Of a stretch of 64,000 nt of DNA, positions 16,648 to 24,162 are shown piece after piece. The notes under the pieces are model-generated. The model had not been told where the DNA came from. It saw only the letters and a program-made list of their open reading frames with translations, and did no database searches. How positions within the stretch are numbered: position 1 is the first letter of the stretch; each line of letters opens with the position of its first letter. Both the position numbers and the translations under genes were made by a program. This stretch comes from Roseovarius sp. SCSIO 43702 (GTDB lineage: Bacteria > Pseudomonadota > Alphaproteobacteria > Rhodobacterales > Rhodobacteraceae): NCBI RefSeq assembly GCF_019599045.1, contig NZ_CP080623.1, positions 1,076,501 to 1,140,500 of the forward strand, read 5' to 3'.

Positions 16648-18027
16648 ATGAAGGGGGCGGGGCGCGTGCGGCACACCGAGGGGGAAGCGAACACGAGCGC
16701 CGCGCGGGCCAAGTGGCGGGCGGCGCGGACGGATGAGCCGGGCGAGGCGCTGCTCGAGCGGGACGCGGCGGCGTTCCTGCACCAGAGCCTGTCGAGCCCC
16801 TGCGTGAGCACCATCGCGAAGGCCGAGGGCATCTGGATCGAGGATCATGCCGGGCGCCGCTACATGGATTTCCACGGCAATTCGGTGCACCACATCGGCT
16901 ATGGGCATCCGCGGCTCAAGCAGGCGATCCGGGACCAGCTTGACGACCTGCCCTTCTCGCCGCGGCGGTTCACCAACGAGGTGGCGGTGGCGCTGGCCGA
17001 GAAGCTGGGGGAGATCGCGCCGGGGGACCTGGGCAAGGTGCTTTTCACCACGGGCGGGTCGGACGCGAACGAGGTCGCGCTTCGCATCGCGCGGGCGGCG
17101 ACGGGGCGGTTCAAGACGCTGAGCTTCTGGGATGCGTTTCACGGCGCGGGCTTCGGCGCGTCGAGCGTGGGGGGCGAGGCCACCTTTCGCAGCCATATCG
17201 CCGGGCCGCTCCTGCCGGGGGCGGAGCACGTGGCGCCGTTCAACTGCTATCACTGCGCCTACGGGCATCCGGGGCCGGAAAGCTGCGGGCTGGCCTGCGC
17301 GAAGATGGTGGAGTTCGTGCTGGAGCGCGAGGGCGATGTGGCGGCGGTGATCGCCGAGCCGATGCGCGCGGTGCCGGTGGTGCCACCGCCGGGCTACTGG
17401 CGCGCGGTGCGCGACGCCTGCCATCGACATGGCGCGCTTCTCATCATGGACGAGATCCCGACCGGGCTGGGCAAGACCGGCGAGATGTTCGCGTTCGAGC
17501 ATGACGGGATCGTGCCGGACATCGTGACGCTGGGAAAGGCGCTGGGGGGCGGGATCCTGCCCATCGCGGCGGTCGTGGCGCGGCGTGATCTGGACGTGTG
17601 CGGGGAATACGCCATCGGGCACTACACCCACGAGAAGAACCCCGTGACCGCGCGCGCGGCGCTCACCACGCTGGAGATCATCGAGGACGAGGGGCTGGTC
17701 GAGCGGTCGGCGCGGCTGGGAAGCCGGGCGCAGGATTTCCTGCGCGAGCGGCTGGAGGACAACCCGCATGTGGGCGACATTCGCGGGCGGGGCGTGATGT
17801 TCGGGGTCGAGATGGTCGCGGATCGCGACACGCGCGCGCCGGCGCCCGAACTCGCCGAACAGGTGTATTACGGGTCGCTGGAGGGCGGGGTGAGCTTCAA
17901 GATCAGCGCGGGCAGCACGCTGACGCTGTCGCCGCCGCTCGTCATCGCGGAGGACGACCTGGAGCGGGCGCTGTCGGTGGTGGCGGACGCGATCGGCGCG
18001 GTCACGCGGGACGTGCCGCGCCGGTAG
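16648..18027 (+). CDS. pbfA: Class III PLP enzyme, probable (R)-1-hydroxy-2-aminoethylphosphonate ammonia-lyase (PbfA-like)
   Basis: The product has 459 residues from ATG 16648; a GTG at 16609 overlapping the phnY stop would add 13 residues but has no ribosome site. The class III fold is shown by GYGHPRL, TTGGSDANE, IMDEI (PLP-binding D268) and the Schiff-base lysine in TLGKALGGG (K297). A cysteine-rich insert (C200, C203, C213, C217, around NCYHCAYGHPGPESCG) is distinctive. In known phosphonate clusters such a gene next to phnW/phnY/phnA is PbfA, which converts the R-hydroxylated aminophosphonate to phosphonoacetaldehyde and ammonia. The assignment rests mainly on context; it could instead be another omega-transaminase. 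Confidence 0.65.
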   Translation: MKGAGRVRHTEGEANTSAARAKWRAARTDEPGEALLERDAAAFLHQSLSSPCVSTIAKAEGIWIEDHAGRRYMDFHGNSVHHIGYGHPRLKQAIRDQLDDLPFSPRRFTNEVAVALAEKLGEIAPGDLGKVLFTTGGSDANEVALRIARAATGRFKTLSFWDAFHGAGFGASSVGGEATFRSHIAGPLLPGAEHVAPFNCYHCAYGHPGPESCGLACAKMVEFVLEREGDVAAVIAEPMRAVPVVPPPGYWRAVRDACHRHGALLIMDEIPTGLGKTGEMFAFEHDGIVPDIVTLGKALGGGILPIAAVVARRDLDVCGEYAIGHYTHEKNPVTARAALTTLEIIEDEGLVERSARLGSRAQDFLRERLEDNPHVGDIRGRGVMFGVEMVADRDTRAPAPELAEQVYYGSLEGGVSFKISAGSTLTLSPPLVIAEDDLERALSVVADAIGAVTRDVPRR

Positions 18028-18033
18028 GTCGCC

Positions 18034-18171
18034 TCAGCTTGCGTCTTCGGCGGCGTCTTCGATGTTCTGGCCCGCTTTCTCGATGTCGCGGCCGGCGCCT
18101 TCGACGGTTTCGCAGGCGCTGAGCCCGAGGAACGCGGTAAGCGAGAGGGCGGTGAGGATGTAGCGTGTCAT
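18034..18171 (-). CDS. Entericidin A/B-family small lipoprotein
   Basis: This 45-residue protein has a signal sequence ending in the lipobox LSAC, which places the lipidated cysteine at residue 20. A short charged helix follows (GRDIEKAGQNIEDAAEDAS). This is the EcnA/EcnB pattern, an envelope lipoprotein family often induced by stress. AGGAG precedes the ATG. An EcfG-type promoter (18205-18230) lies 34 bases upstream, which fits its place beside the general stress genes. It converges on the phosphonate operon with a 6-base gap. Confidence 0.88.
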   Translation of the reverse strand: MTRYILTALSLTAFLGLSACETVEGAGRDIEKAGQNIEDAAEDAS

Positions 18172-18204
18172 GGGTGATCTCCTGTTGGGATTCATCACCC
18201 ACCG

Positions 18205-18230
18205 AACGCGAGGCATGCCGCGTTGGTTCC
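18205..18230 (-). promoter_or_regulatory. EcfG-type promoter for the entericidin gene
   Basis: On the minus strand GGAAC (18230-18226), 17 bases, then CGTT (18208-18205) match the alphaproteobacterial EcfG consensus exactly. The ATG at 18171 is 34 bases downstream of the -10 element. Confidence 0.75.
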
Positions 18231-18242
18231 GGCGCCGGGCAC

Positions 18243-20036
18243 CTATTGCGCGGCGCGCGACTGGCTGAAGTAGCGGTCTTCGTCGAACGCGGCCTGGTCG
18301 GGGTCGGGGACTTCCATCGGCGTGAAGGTCACGTGAAGCTCGTACCGGTCCTCGTGGTGATCGACCTCGAGCGTGGCGCCGAGCTGCGAGGCGAAGGATT
18401 CGATCAGCTTGGAGCCCAGCCCGCTCGAGGCGAGGTCGGAGGCGTCCACCGCGCGTTCGCCATCGGGCGAGAGCGAGTTGACCACGCTGAGCGTGATCTG
18501 GTTCCCGGAGGTTCGCTTGAGCGCCACGTTGATCCAGGCCTGGCCGGTGTCGTCGCGTCCGCAATACTTGACGGCGTTCATCGCCGCCTCGGTCGCGAGC
18601 AGGGTGAGGGGCACCGCCTGGTCGGGGTCGATGCTGACCGGGTCGAAGGCGGTGGCGAAGTCGATCTTGCCGTCGCTGCCGTCCACATGGCCCACCACAA
18701 CGAGTTTCTGGATGATCTCCTCGAGCAGGTCGTCGGCCTCGATCACCGCGAGCTTGCGCGCCATGTAGAGATGGCGGTGGATCGAGGACAGCGCCATCAC
18801 GCGGTCCTGCACCCGGCGCAGGAGCTTCTTTGCCTCGTCGCTGTGAGTGGTGCGGATCTGCATGTTCATCATGCTGGAGATGAGCTGGAGGTTGTTCTTG
18901 ACCCGGTGGTGCACCTCCTTGAAGAGGGTCGAGATCTGGTCGATATCCTCCTGCTGACGCCGTTCGTGATCCGAGATGCGCCGGGTCATGGCGAGGAAGG
19001 CGTCGGCCACGACCTCGATCTCGGGCGGCGCGTTGTCGAGCCGCGCATTGCCCAGCCCGCCGTGCCCCGCCGAGTAGAGATACATCCAGTGCCGCAGGCG
19101 GCGCACATGCCGGATCACGAGCCGGTTGATCCCGATATAGGCCACGACGAGGGCGACGCCCCACATCAGGAACGGGAAGACAAGCGCGAGGGCCTCGTTG
19201 GGCCCGGCGATCAGGCTGCGGTTGCCGATGGGTGGCCAGCTTCCGAGCGCGTAGACGCGATCCTCGATGATGGGCACGACCGCGAAATCGCGGACCTCTC
19301 CGACGCGGTTTTCCGACCGGAAGGCGGTGCGTCCGCGGCTGGCGAGCGTTTCGGGTTGCACGTCGGCGGGCAGGACGCTGCGGCGGTCGTCGTCGAAGCG
19401 CTCGGTGGCGAGCACCTTGCCGTTCACGTCGAATATGGCGAGGTCGGCCTTGGTGCGCGCATCGCGCAGCGTGTCGCTGGCCACCTGGAGCGGCACCGCG
19501 ATCCAGATCGTGCCGATGCGGCGCCCGTCGGAGAAGACCGGCTGCATCACGCTGAGGTTCGAGAAGCTTCCGAAGAAGGTCTGGCCCAACACGGTGAGCG
19601 TGCGTGTGTCCGAGCCCAGTTCGGATGCGATCATGCCCTCCTGCGACAGGTCGCGGCGCTCGCCGGTGGAGGAGCAGGCGACTTGCAGGTCGGCGTCGAC
19701 GAAGCCCGCGAAGGCGAAGCGCGGTTCGTTCTCGACGATCTGGGCGAAGACATCGTCGCAGGCGCCGCCCGCCGTGTCGAAGACCATGGCCGACGCGGTG
19801 AGCGTATCGGCGGTGCTGACGGCGGCGCCCACGAGTTCGCGGATCGGCGCCGCGGCAAGCTGCGTGCGTTCGAGCAGGGCGGCCTCGGACACGGCGCGCC
19901 GTTCGGCCATGACCGAGGACGTCTGGTAGACCGAGATGAGACCGAGGGGGAGGATCGCCACCGACAGGATCAATACGAGCTTGAGAGCGAGGCCCATGCG
20001 CGGAATCCGCGGGGCGGGCGGAACCCTGGGGGTCAT
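18243..20036 (-). CDS. Sensor histidine kinase, HisKA_2/HWE type (PhyK-like)
   Basis: This 597-residue inner-membrane kinase has a membrane helix near residues 15-38, a periplasmic sensor region to about 282, a second helix near 283-306 and a cytoplasmic kinase. The HisKA_2 phosphoacceptor region is EVHHRVKNNLQL (His377 or neighbouring His376). The ATPase part has EAAMNAVKY (N box) and SSGLGSKLIESFA. Its start overlaps the ecfG stop by 4 bases, so the two are translationally coupled. By family and position it is likely the kinase that phosphorylates PhyR in the general stress response. The stimulus is unknown. Confidence 0.88.
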   Translation of the reverse strand: MTPRVPPAPRIPRMGLALKLVLILSVAILPLGLISVYQTSSVMAERRAVSEAALLERTQLAAAPIRELVGAAVSTADTLTASAMVFDTAGGACDDVFAQIVENEPRFAFAGFVDADLQVACSSTGERRDLSQEGMIASELGSDTRTLTVLGQTFFGSFSNLSVMQPVFSDGRRIGTIWIAVPLQVASDTLRDARTKADLAIFDVNGKVLATERFDDDRRSVLPADVQPETLASRGRTAFRSENRVGEVRDFAVVPIIEDRVYALGSWPPIGNRSLIAGPNEALALVFPFLMWGVALVVAYIGINRLVIRHVRRLRHWMYLYSAGHGGLGNARLDNAPPEIEVVADAFLAMTRRISDHERRQQEDIDQISTLFKEVHHRVKNNLQLISSMMNMQIRTTHSDEAKKLLRRVQDRVMALSSIHRHLYMARKLAVIEADDLLEEIIQKLVVVGHVDGSDGKIDFATAFDPVSIDPDQAVPLTLLATEAAMNAVKYCGRDDTGQAWINVALKRTSGNQITLSVVNSLSPDGERAVDASDLASSGLGSKLIESFASQLGATLEVDHHEDRYELHVTFTPMEVPDPDQAAFDEDRYFSQSRAAQ

Positions 20037-20590
20037 GCCGCCGGGATGTTGGAGATCACTGCCATCGTTGCCGAATCCGTCATTTCCAGCTCTTCGTCGT
20101 CATCGAGTTGCATAAGCTGTGCGAGGCGCTTGCGGGCCCGGTTGGTACGGCTCTTGATGGTGCCCACGGCGCAGCCGCACATCTCGGCGGCGTCTTCATA
20201 GGAAAATCCCTCGGCGCCCACAAGGATGAGCACCTCGCGTTGCTCGTCGTTGAGCTGTGCGAAAGCCCTGCGGAACTCGCCCATCGCGAGATGGCCGTCA
20301 TGGGCGGGTTTTTCCGACATCGAGCCGGCCATGATGCCTTCGGGGTCTTCGACCTCGCGCCGGCGCTTGCGGTATTGCGAATAATAGGTGTTGCGCAGGA
20401 TGGTGAAGAGCCATGCGCGCATGTTGGTGCCCACCTGGAACTTGTCGAGGTTGTCCCATGCCTTGACGACGGTGTCCTGCACCAGGTCGTCGGCCGCGGC
20501 GGTGTTGCGCGAAAGCGACATGGCGAACGCGCGCAGGGCCTGAAGATGCTCTACGAGCTCTTCCTTCGGGTCGCGATGTTGGGTGGTCAC
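20033..20590 (-). CDS. ecfG: General stress response sigma factor EcfG
   Basis: This 185-residue ECF sigma factor has region 2 (residues about 15-80, with DDLVQDTVVKAWDNLDKF and MRAWLFTILRNTYYS) and region 4 (about 105-160, with LNDEQREVLILVGAEG and IKSRTNRARKRL). It sits between nepR and phyK-like genes in the order typical of alphaproteobacteria. It overlaps both neighbours by 4 bases. It should direct RNA polymerase to GGAAC...CGTT promoters, several of which lie in this window. Confidence 0.93.
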   Translation of the reverse strand: MTTQHRDPKEELVEHLQALRAFAMSLSRNTAAADDLVQDTVVKAWDNLDKFQVGTNMRAWLFTILRNTYYSQYRKRRREVEDPEGIMAGSMSEKPAHDGHLAMGEFRRAFAQLNDEQREVLILVGAEGFSYEDAAEMCGCAVGTIKSRTNRARKRLAQLMQLDDDEELEMTDSATMAVISNIPAA

Positions 20591-20769
20591 TTCCGGTCCT
20601 CCGCGAGGGATTCGCCGGAACTTTCGCCTGCTTCCTTGTCGCGCAACTGGCGCAACAGATCCGTGAACCTGTCCGGAACAGGTTCTTCCGCCATCTCCGA
20701 ATATACTCTCCGGAGATTTTCATCTATCTGCTTGTTCAACACGGTTTGCTGCCTGCGCTTTTGCGTCAT
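20587..20769 (-). CDS. nepR: Anti-sigma factor NepR
   Basis: This 60-residue protein matches NepR: two short helices with IDENLRRVYSEM and EPVPDRFTDLLRQLRD, the region that binds EcfG and, on phosphorylation, PhyR. It is the first gene of the nepR-ecfG-kinase operon, overlapping ecfG by 4 bases. It is divergent from phyR with about 109 bases between them. Confidence 0.9.
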   Translation of the reverse strand: MTQKRRQQTVLNKQIDENLRRVYSEMAEEPVPDRFTDLLRQLRDKEAGESSGESLAEDRK

Positions 20770-20814
20770 TCCATTTGCCCACGCTCAACGGTTTGCTATT
20801 TTCCCCATCAAGCG

Positions 20815-20839
20815 GGAACCTAACATAAGCGATGGCGTT
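20815..20839 (+). promoter_or_regulatory. EcfG-type promoter for phyR
   Basis: GGAAC (20815-20819), 16 bases and CGTT (20836-20839) match the consensus exactly. The phyR start is about 40 bases downstream. This predicts positive feedback of EcfG on its own activator, as known in related bacteria. Confidence 0.8.
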
Positions 20840-20846
20840 TGGTTCC
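20822..20846 (-). promoter_or_regulatory. Possible EcfG-type promoter for nepR-ecfG, overlapping the phyR promoter
   Basis: On the minus strand GGAAC (20846-20842), 16 bases and TGTT (20825-20822) give a near match with one -10 mismatch. It lies about 53 bases before the nepR ATG. It shares most of its bases with the phyR promoter on the other strand, so the two may compete. Confidence 0.55.
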
Positions 20847-20878
20847 AGCGAAACGAAAAAAAATCGAGGATGTCCGAA

Positions 20879-21700
20879 ATGGATGCACCCAATCAAGGCG
20901 GCGATGTGACGAGCAAGGTGGCGCAGGAGCTTCCCTACCTGAGACGGTATGCAAGGGCGCTTACCGGCAGCCAGCAAAGCGGGGATCACTATGCCGCCGC
21001 GACGCTCGAGGCGATCTTGCAGGACATGAGCGCGGTCAAGGGAGCCTCGGGGGTCCGCGTGGGGCTTTTCAAGGCCTTCCACCAGATCTGGGTCACGTCC
21101 GGCGCGCCGATCGACGAGGCCGATGTCGGTGCCGCCACCGAGGCGCAGACGCAGAGGCGCCTTGCCTCGCTGACGCAGAACACGCGGGAAGCGCTGTTGC
21201 TGCACAGCATCGAGGGGTTCACCGCCGCCGAGGTGGGCGAGATCGTCGGCGTCGACGAATCCGAGGCCAACGACCTGATCGGCATCGCCCGCAACGAGAT
21301 GGCGCAGGCGATGAAGGGCCGCATCATGATCATCGAGGACGAGGCGATCATCGCCATGGACATATCGGGGATCGTCGAGGGGATGGGCCATGACGTCACC
21401 GGCATCGCGCGCACGCGCGACCAAGCGGTGGAGCTTGCGCGGAAGGCGCCGCCGGAACTGATCCTCGCGGACATCCAGCTTGCCGACAAGTCGTCGGGCA
21501 TCGACGCGGTGACGCATATCCTCGAAGAGATGGGCGAGGTGCCCGTGGTGTTCATCACCGCCTTCCCCGAGCGTCTTCTGACCGGCGAGAGGCCCGAACC
21601 CGCCTTCCTGATCACGAAGCCCTACACCGAGGACCAGGTGCAGTCGGCGGTGAGCCAGGCGATGTTCTTCGCCTCGACGGAGACGCTCAAGGCCGGGTGA
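20879..21700 (+). CDS. phyR: Anti-anti-sigma response regulator PhyR
   Basis: The product has 273 residues. An N-terminal sigma-like domain (about 15-135, with LPYLRRYARALTG) mimics EcfG and captures NepR. A receiver domain follows (about 148-265) with acidic D154/E155, phosphoacceptor Asp198 in LADIQ and Lys247. I prefer ATG 20879 because GAGG lies 9 bases before it; the ATG at 20870 abuts the same GAGG and is too close. It is the master switch of the general stress response. A terminator follows at 21723. Confidence 0.93.
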   Translation: MDAPNQGGDVTSKVAQELPYLRRYARALTGSQQSGDHYAAATLEAILQDMSAVKGASGVRVGLFKAFHQIWVTSGAPIDEADVGAATEAQTQRRLASLTQNTREALLLHSIEGFTAAEVGEIVGVDESEANDLIGIARNEMAQAMKGRIMIIEDEAIIAMDISGIVEGMGHDVTGIARTRDQAVELARKAPPELILADIQLADKSSGIDAVTHILEEMGEVPVVFITAFPERLLTGERPEPAFLITKPYTEDQVQSAVSQAMFFASTETLKAG

Positions 21701-21722
21701 TCGGTCTTGTGAGCGCGACAGG

Positions 21723-21758
21723 AAAGACCCCGGAGCGGTGGACGCCCCGGGGTCTTTT
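21723..21758. terminator. Rho-independent terminator between phyR and the DUF1328 gene
   Basis: AAAGACCCCGG (21723-21733) pairs perfectly with CCGGGGTCTTT (21747-21757) and is followed by T. It serves phyR and, given the A-run on the left, possibly the converging DUF1328 gene. Confidence 0.85.
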
Positions 21759-21798
21759 CATGTTTGGTGTCGGTCGGGTGTTCCCGGTGCCTGTCAAG

Positions 21799-21969
21799 TC
21801 AGGGTGCGCGACCGCGCACGACCCGCATGATGACGGCCACGATGAACAGCACGAGGAAGATGAAGAAAAGAATCTGTGCGATCCCGGCCGAGGCCGATGC
21901 GATGCCGCCAAAGCCGAAGATACCCGCGACGATGGCGACGATGAGGAACAGAATTGCCCAATAAAGCAT
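21799..21969 (-). CDS. DUF1328 family small membrane protein
   Basis: This 56-residue protein starts [16 protein letters not shown] and contains [20 protein letters not shown]. It is nearly all hydrophobic with two helices, the pattern of the DUF1328/YtjA family. GGGAGA lies 6 bases before the ATG. The frame is open upstream to 22155, but only the 56-residue part is family-like. An EcfG-type promoter lies at 22021-22046. Its biochemical role is unknown. Confidence 0.9.
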   Translation of the reverse strand: MLYWAILFLIVAIVAGIFGFGGIASASAGIAQILFFIFLVLFIVAVIMRVVRGRAP

Positions 21970-22020
21970 ACTGATGTCTCCCGTTTGTCGGTTGCGTTTC
22001 CGATGTCGTCTGCGAAGGGC

Positions 22021-22046
22021 AACGCCGACCGGCACGGCGAAGTTCC
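22021..22046 (-). promoter_or_regulatory. EcfG-type promoter for the DUF1328 gene
   Basis: On the minus strand GGAAC (22046-22042), 17 bases and CGTT (22024-22021) match the consensus. The ATG at 21969 is 51 bases downstream. Confidence 0.75.
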
Positions 22047-22144
22047 CGACGCGCCTGCCGGTTGGGCGGGCGGATGCCGGCGGACCGGATGCGCGACAAT
22101 TCGCGCGCGGGTGGTGATATTTTAACTTATTGGCGCCCGGGCCG

Positions 22145-22169
22145 GGAACCTGCATGGTTGCGGCACGTT
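22145..22169 (+). promoter_or_regulatory. EcfG-type promoter for the DUF883 and holin-like genes
   Basis: GGAAC (22145-22149), 16 bases and CGTT (22166-22169) match the consensus exactly, 42 bases before the DUF883 start. Confidence 0.8.
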
Positions 22170-22211
22170 GACCGGCAGGGAAATACGCAACCGAAAAGAT
22201 GGAGAAATATC

Positions 22212-22535
22212 ATGGCGCAAGCCAAAACCGCAGATCCCAGGAAGGACTTCGAAGAGCTTTCGGCGCAGATCGAGGTGCTGAGGAACGATTTGGGTGCGAT
22301 CACCGAGACGCTGAAGAATGCCGGCGTGCATTCGGGTGAGGCCGCGCTGGCGCATGCGCGCCGGACCGCGTCGGAGCTTCAGGCGCGGGGCCAGGAGGGC
22401 CTGAAATACGCGCAGTCGAGCGCCGAGGAGATGGGCGCGCAGGCGGCGCAGGCGGTTCGCAACCAGCCCGCTGCCGCGGTCGGCCTGGCCGTCGGGGTGG
22501 GTTTCCTGCTCGGTTTCATGTCGGGCCGGAAGTAA
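22212..22535 (+). CDS. DUF883 (ElaB/YqjD-like) membrane-anchored protein
   Basis: The product has 107 residues. A long alpha-helical, alanine- and glutamine-rich part (residues about 10-85) ends in a C-terminal membrane anchor AVGLAVGVGFLLGFMSGRK. This is the ElaB/YqjD layout; E. coli YqjD is a stress-induced inner-membrane protein that binds ribosomes. GGAG precedes the start. It is followed after 3 bases by the holin-like gene, probably in one transcript driven by an EcfG-type promoter. Confidence 0.88.
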   Translation: MAQAKTADPRKDFEELSAQIEVLRNDLGAITETLKNAGVHSGEAALAHARRTASELQARGQEGLKYAQSSAEEMGAQAAQAVRNQPAAAVGLAVGVGFLLGFMSGRK

Positions 22536-22538
22536 CGG

Positions 22539-22904
22539 ATGTTCGGCATCATCGAAGACGCGAAGGACCGCGCGCGCCGGGCGGCGCGCGCGGCCGTCGT
22601 CGCGACCGTGGGCGGATTGCTGTGCCTCGTGGGGCTGGGGTTCCTGACGGCCGCGCTCTGGATCATCATCGAGATGGAGTATGGACCCCTCATGTCGGCA
22701 CTGGTGATCGGCGGGCTCTACCTGGTGCTGGGCGGTGCGATGCTGGCTTTCGGGCGCAACTCGCAGAGCGAGGCATCGCCGGAGCCGCTCCACGAGGCGC
22801 AGGTGCCGCCACCCCCGCCGCCGCCGAGGGACCCGTTCTTCCAGATGGCCGAGGGATTCGCGATGGGGCTTCAGGCCGGACGTGAGGCGCGCAGGGGCCG
22901 GTGA
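22539..22904 (+). CDS. Phage holin family / DUF1469-like small membrane protein
   Basis: This 121-residue protein has a basic N-terminus (residues 8-18), two membrane helices (about 21-45 and 50-72), a proline run near residue 90 and a C-terminal soluble tail. The pattern matches the holin_X/DUF1469 family (YqjE-like), which in many bacteria follows a DUF883 gene as here. There is no sign of a phage around it. Likely role: envelope stress, not lysis. Confidence 0.78.
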   Translation: MFGIIEDAKDRARRAARAAVVATVGGLLCLVGLGFLTAALWIIIEMEYGPLMSALVIGGLYLVLGGAMLAFGRNSQSEASPEPLHEAQVPPPPPPPRDPFFQMAEGFAMGLQAGREARRGR

Positions 22905-22929
22905 GGAGCCGCGCGGCTCGGGCCTGCCA

Positions 22930-23289
22930 TCAGTGCTCGGACAGGACGTCGAAGATCATCGCGTCGGTGAACGGACGGGTGAGCATGTGCCACCCGTTCG
23001 AGCGCGCGCGCTGCAACTCTCCCTCACCGACGGTAAAGACGGTGCGGCCGACCAGACGGTCGAGCGCCGCCCGGATCGGGTGTGCCTCGTAATCGCTGGG
23101 GCGCAGTTCCAGAAACGCGGTGTCGATATGGTCCACACCGACGAGCAGCTCCGAACATTGTGCCGAGGTCGAGGCGTGCAGCACGCGCGCGTCGAAACGC
23201 GAGGTGAGCGCCTCGGCCAGATCGGTCGCGATGAGCGGATCCGATTCAAGCACAAGGAACACGCGATGGATGTCGCTATGGGCAGCCAT
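22930..23289 (-). CDS. Degenerate receiver-like protein, 119 residues
   Basis: Size and pattern are those of a stand-alone response-regulator receiver: a first strand VFLVLESDP, a central strand DTAFLELRP and a near-end RPF turn. Key residues differ from an active receiver. The expected phosphoacceptor aspartate position appears to hold Glu61, and the conserved lysine before P-F is Arg105. Start at 23289 has an AAGGA site; an extension upstream is possible. It may act as a constitutive or phosphorylation-independent partner in the stress pathway. The assignment to a family is by pattern only. Confidence 0.6.
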   Translation of the reverse strand: MAAHSDIHRVFLVLESDPLIATDLAEALTSRFDARVLHASTSAQCSELLVGVDHIDTAFLELRPSDYEAHPIRAALDRLVGRTVFTVGEGELQRARSNGWHMLTRPFTDAMIFDVLSEH

Positions 23290-23393
23290 TGGATTCCTTG
23301 ATTCAAAGGTGTGTTCATGTCTCATCAAGGTTTCATCATGGAACATAAGGAAAGATGGCGCATTTAAATATGACATAGTGGGAGGGTTGAGTG

Positions 23394-24125
23394 ATGAGTA
23401 CCAAATGCGCGAATTGCCCCCTGCGGAACCTGTCGATCTTCGTGCCCATGTCGCCCGACGAGGTGAAGTTCATGGAGAGTTTCAAGTCGGGCGAGATGCG
23501 CGTCGAGGCGGGCACCACGCTCATGCTCGAGGGGTCGAACAGTCCGCAGCTATATACCGCGCTCGACGGGATGGGCCTGAGATACAAGAGCCTCGAGAGC
23601 GGGGACCGGCAGGTGATCAACTTCGTCCTTCCCGGAGATTTCATCGGCCTGCAGGCGGGGGTGATGCGCAGCATGCAGCATTCGGTCGAGGCGAGCACGC
23701 CGATGACGCTTTGCGTCTTCGATCGCCGGTCGCTCTGGTCGCTGTTTCGGGATCACCCCGAACGGGCCTATGACCTGACCTGGGTCGCGGCCGTGGAAGA
23801 GCATATCCTGGGCGAGAGCCTCGCCATGGTGGGGCATCTCAACGGCATCGAGCGGATTTCGCGCGCCTTCGTGCGGTTGCATGACCGCGCGGCGGCCACC
23901 GGCATGATCGAGGAGGGTTCGATGCCGCTGCCCTACAAGCAGCAGGACCTCGCGGATGCGCTGGGGCTTTCGCTCGTTCACACCAACAAGACGCTGGCGA
24001 AGCTGCGGACCGAGGGGATCGTGACATGGAGCGGGGGGCGTCTCACGATCCACGATTACAACCGCATTTGCGACATAGCAGGGCTCGATCCGGGCGAGAC
24101 TCCGGTCAGGAGACCGCTTATCTGA
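23394..24125 (+). CDS. Crp/Fnr family transcriptional regulator
   Basis: This 243-residue regulator has a cyclic-nucleotide-type beta-roll domain (about 20-140, with FVLPGDFIGLQAG) and a C-terminal winged helix (about 165-230, with YKQQDLADALGLSLVHTNKTLAKL). The N-terminus has two cysteines in KCANCPLRN (C5, C8). Fnr-type oxygen sensing needs four ligands and I do not see them. So it is Fnr-like in ancestry but may not sense oxygen. GGAGG lies before ATG 23394. The downstream transporter gene starts 37 bases later. Confidence 0.88.
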   Translation: MSTKCANCPLRNLSIFVPMSPDEVKFMESFKSGEMRVEAGTTLMLEGSNSPQLYTALDGMGLRYKSLESGDRQVINFVLPGDFIGLQAGVMRSMQHSVEASTPMTLCVFDRRSLWSLFRDHPERAYDLTWVAAVEEHILGESLAMVGHLNGIERISRAFVRLHDRAAATGMIEEGSMPLPYKQQDLADALGLSLVHTNKTLAKLRTEGIVTWSGGRLTIHDYNRICDIAGLDPGETPVRRPLI

Positions 24126-24162
24126 TAGGCCAGGCTCGGGGACGCAGGGAAGGACCGACAGG

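Noticed and set aside
22539..22904. Holin-like gene as evidence for a prophage
   Set aside because: No endolysin, integrase or structural phage genes are nearby. The DUF883 plus holin-like pair is a common chromosomal stress pair.
23340..23364. GGAAC-N16-CATT before the Crp/Fnr gene
   Set aside because: The -10 element differs from CGTT at the important second base, and no other support for stress control is visible.
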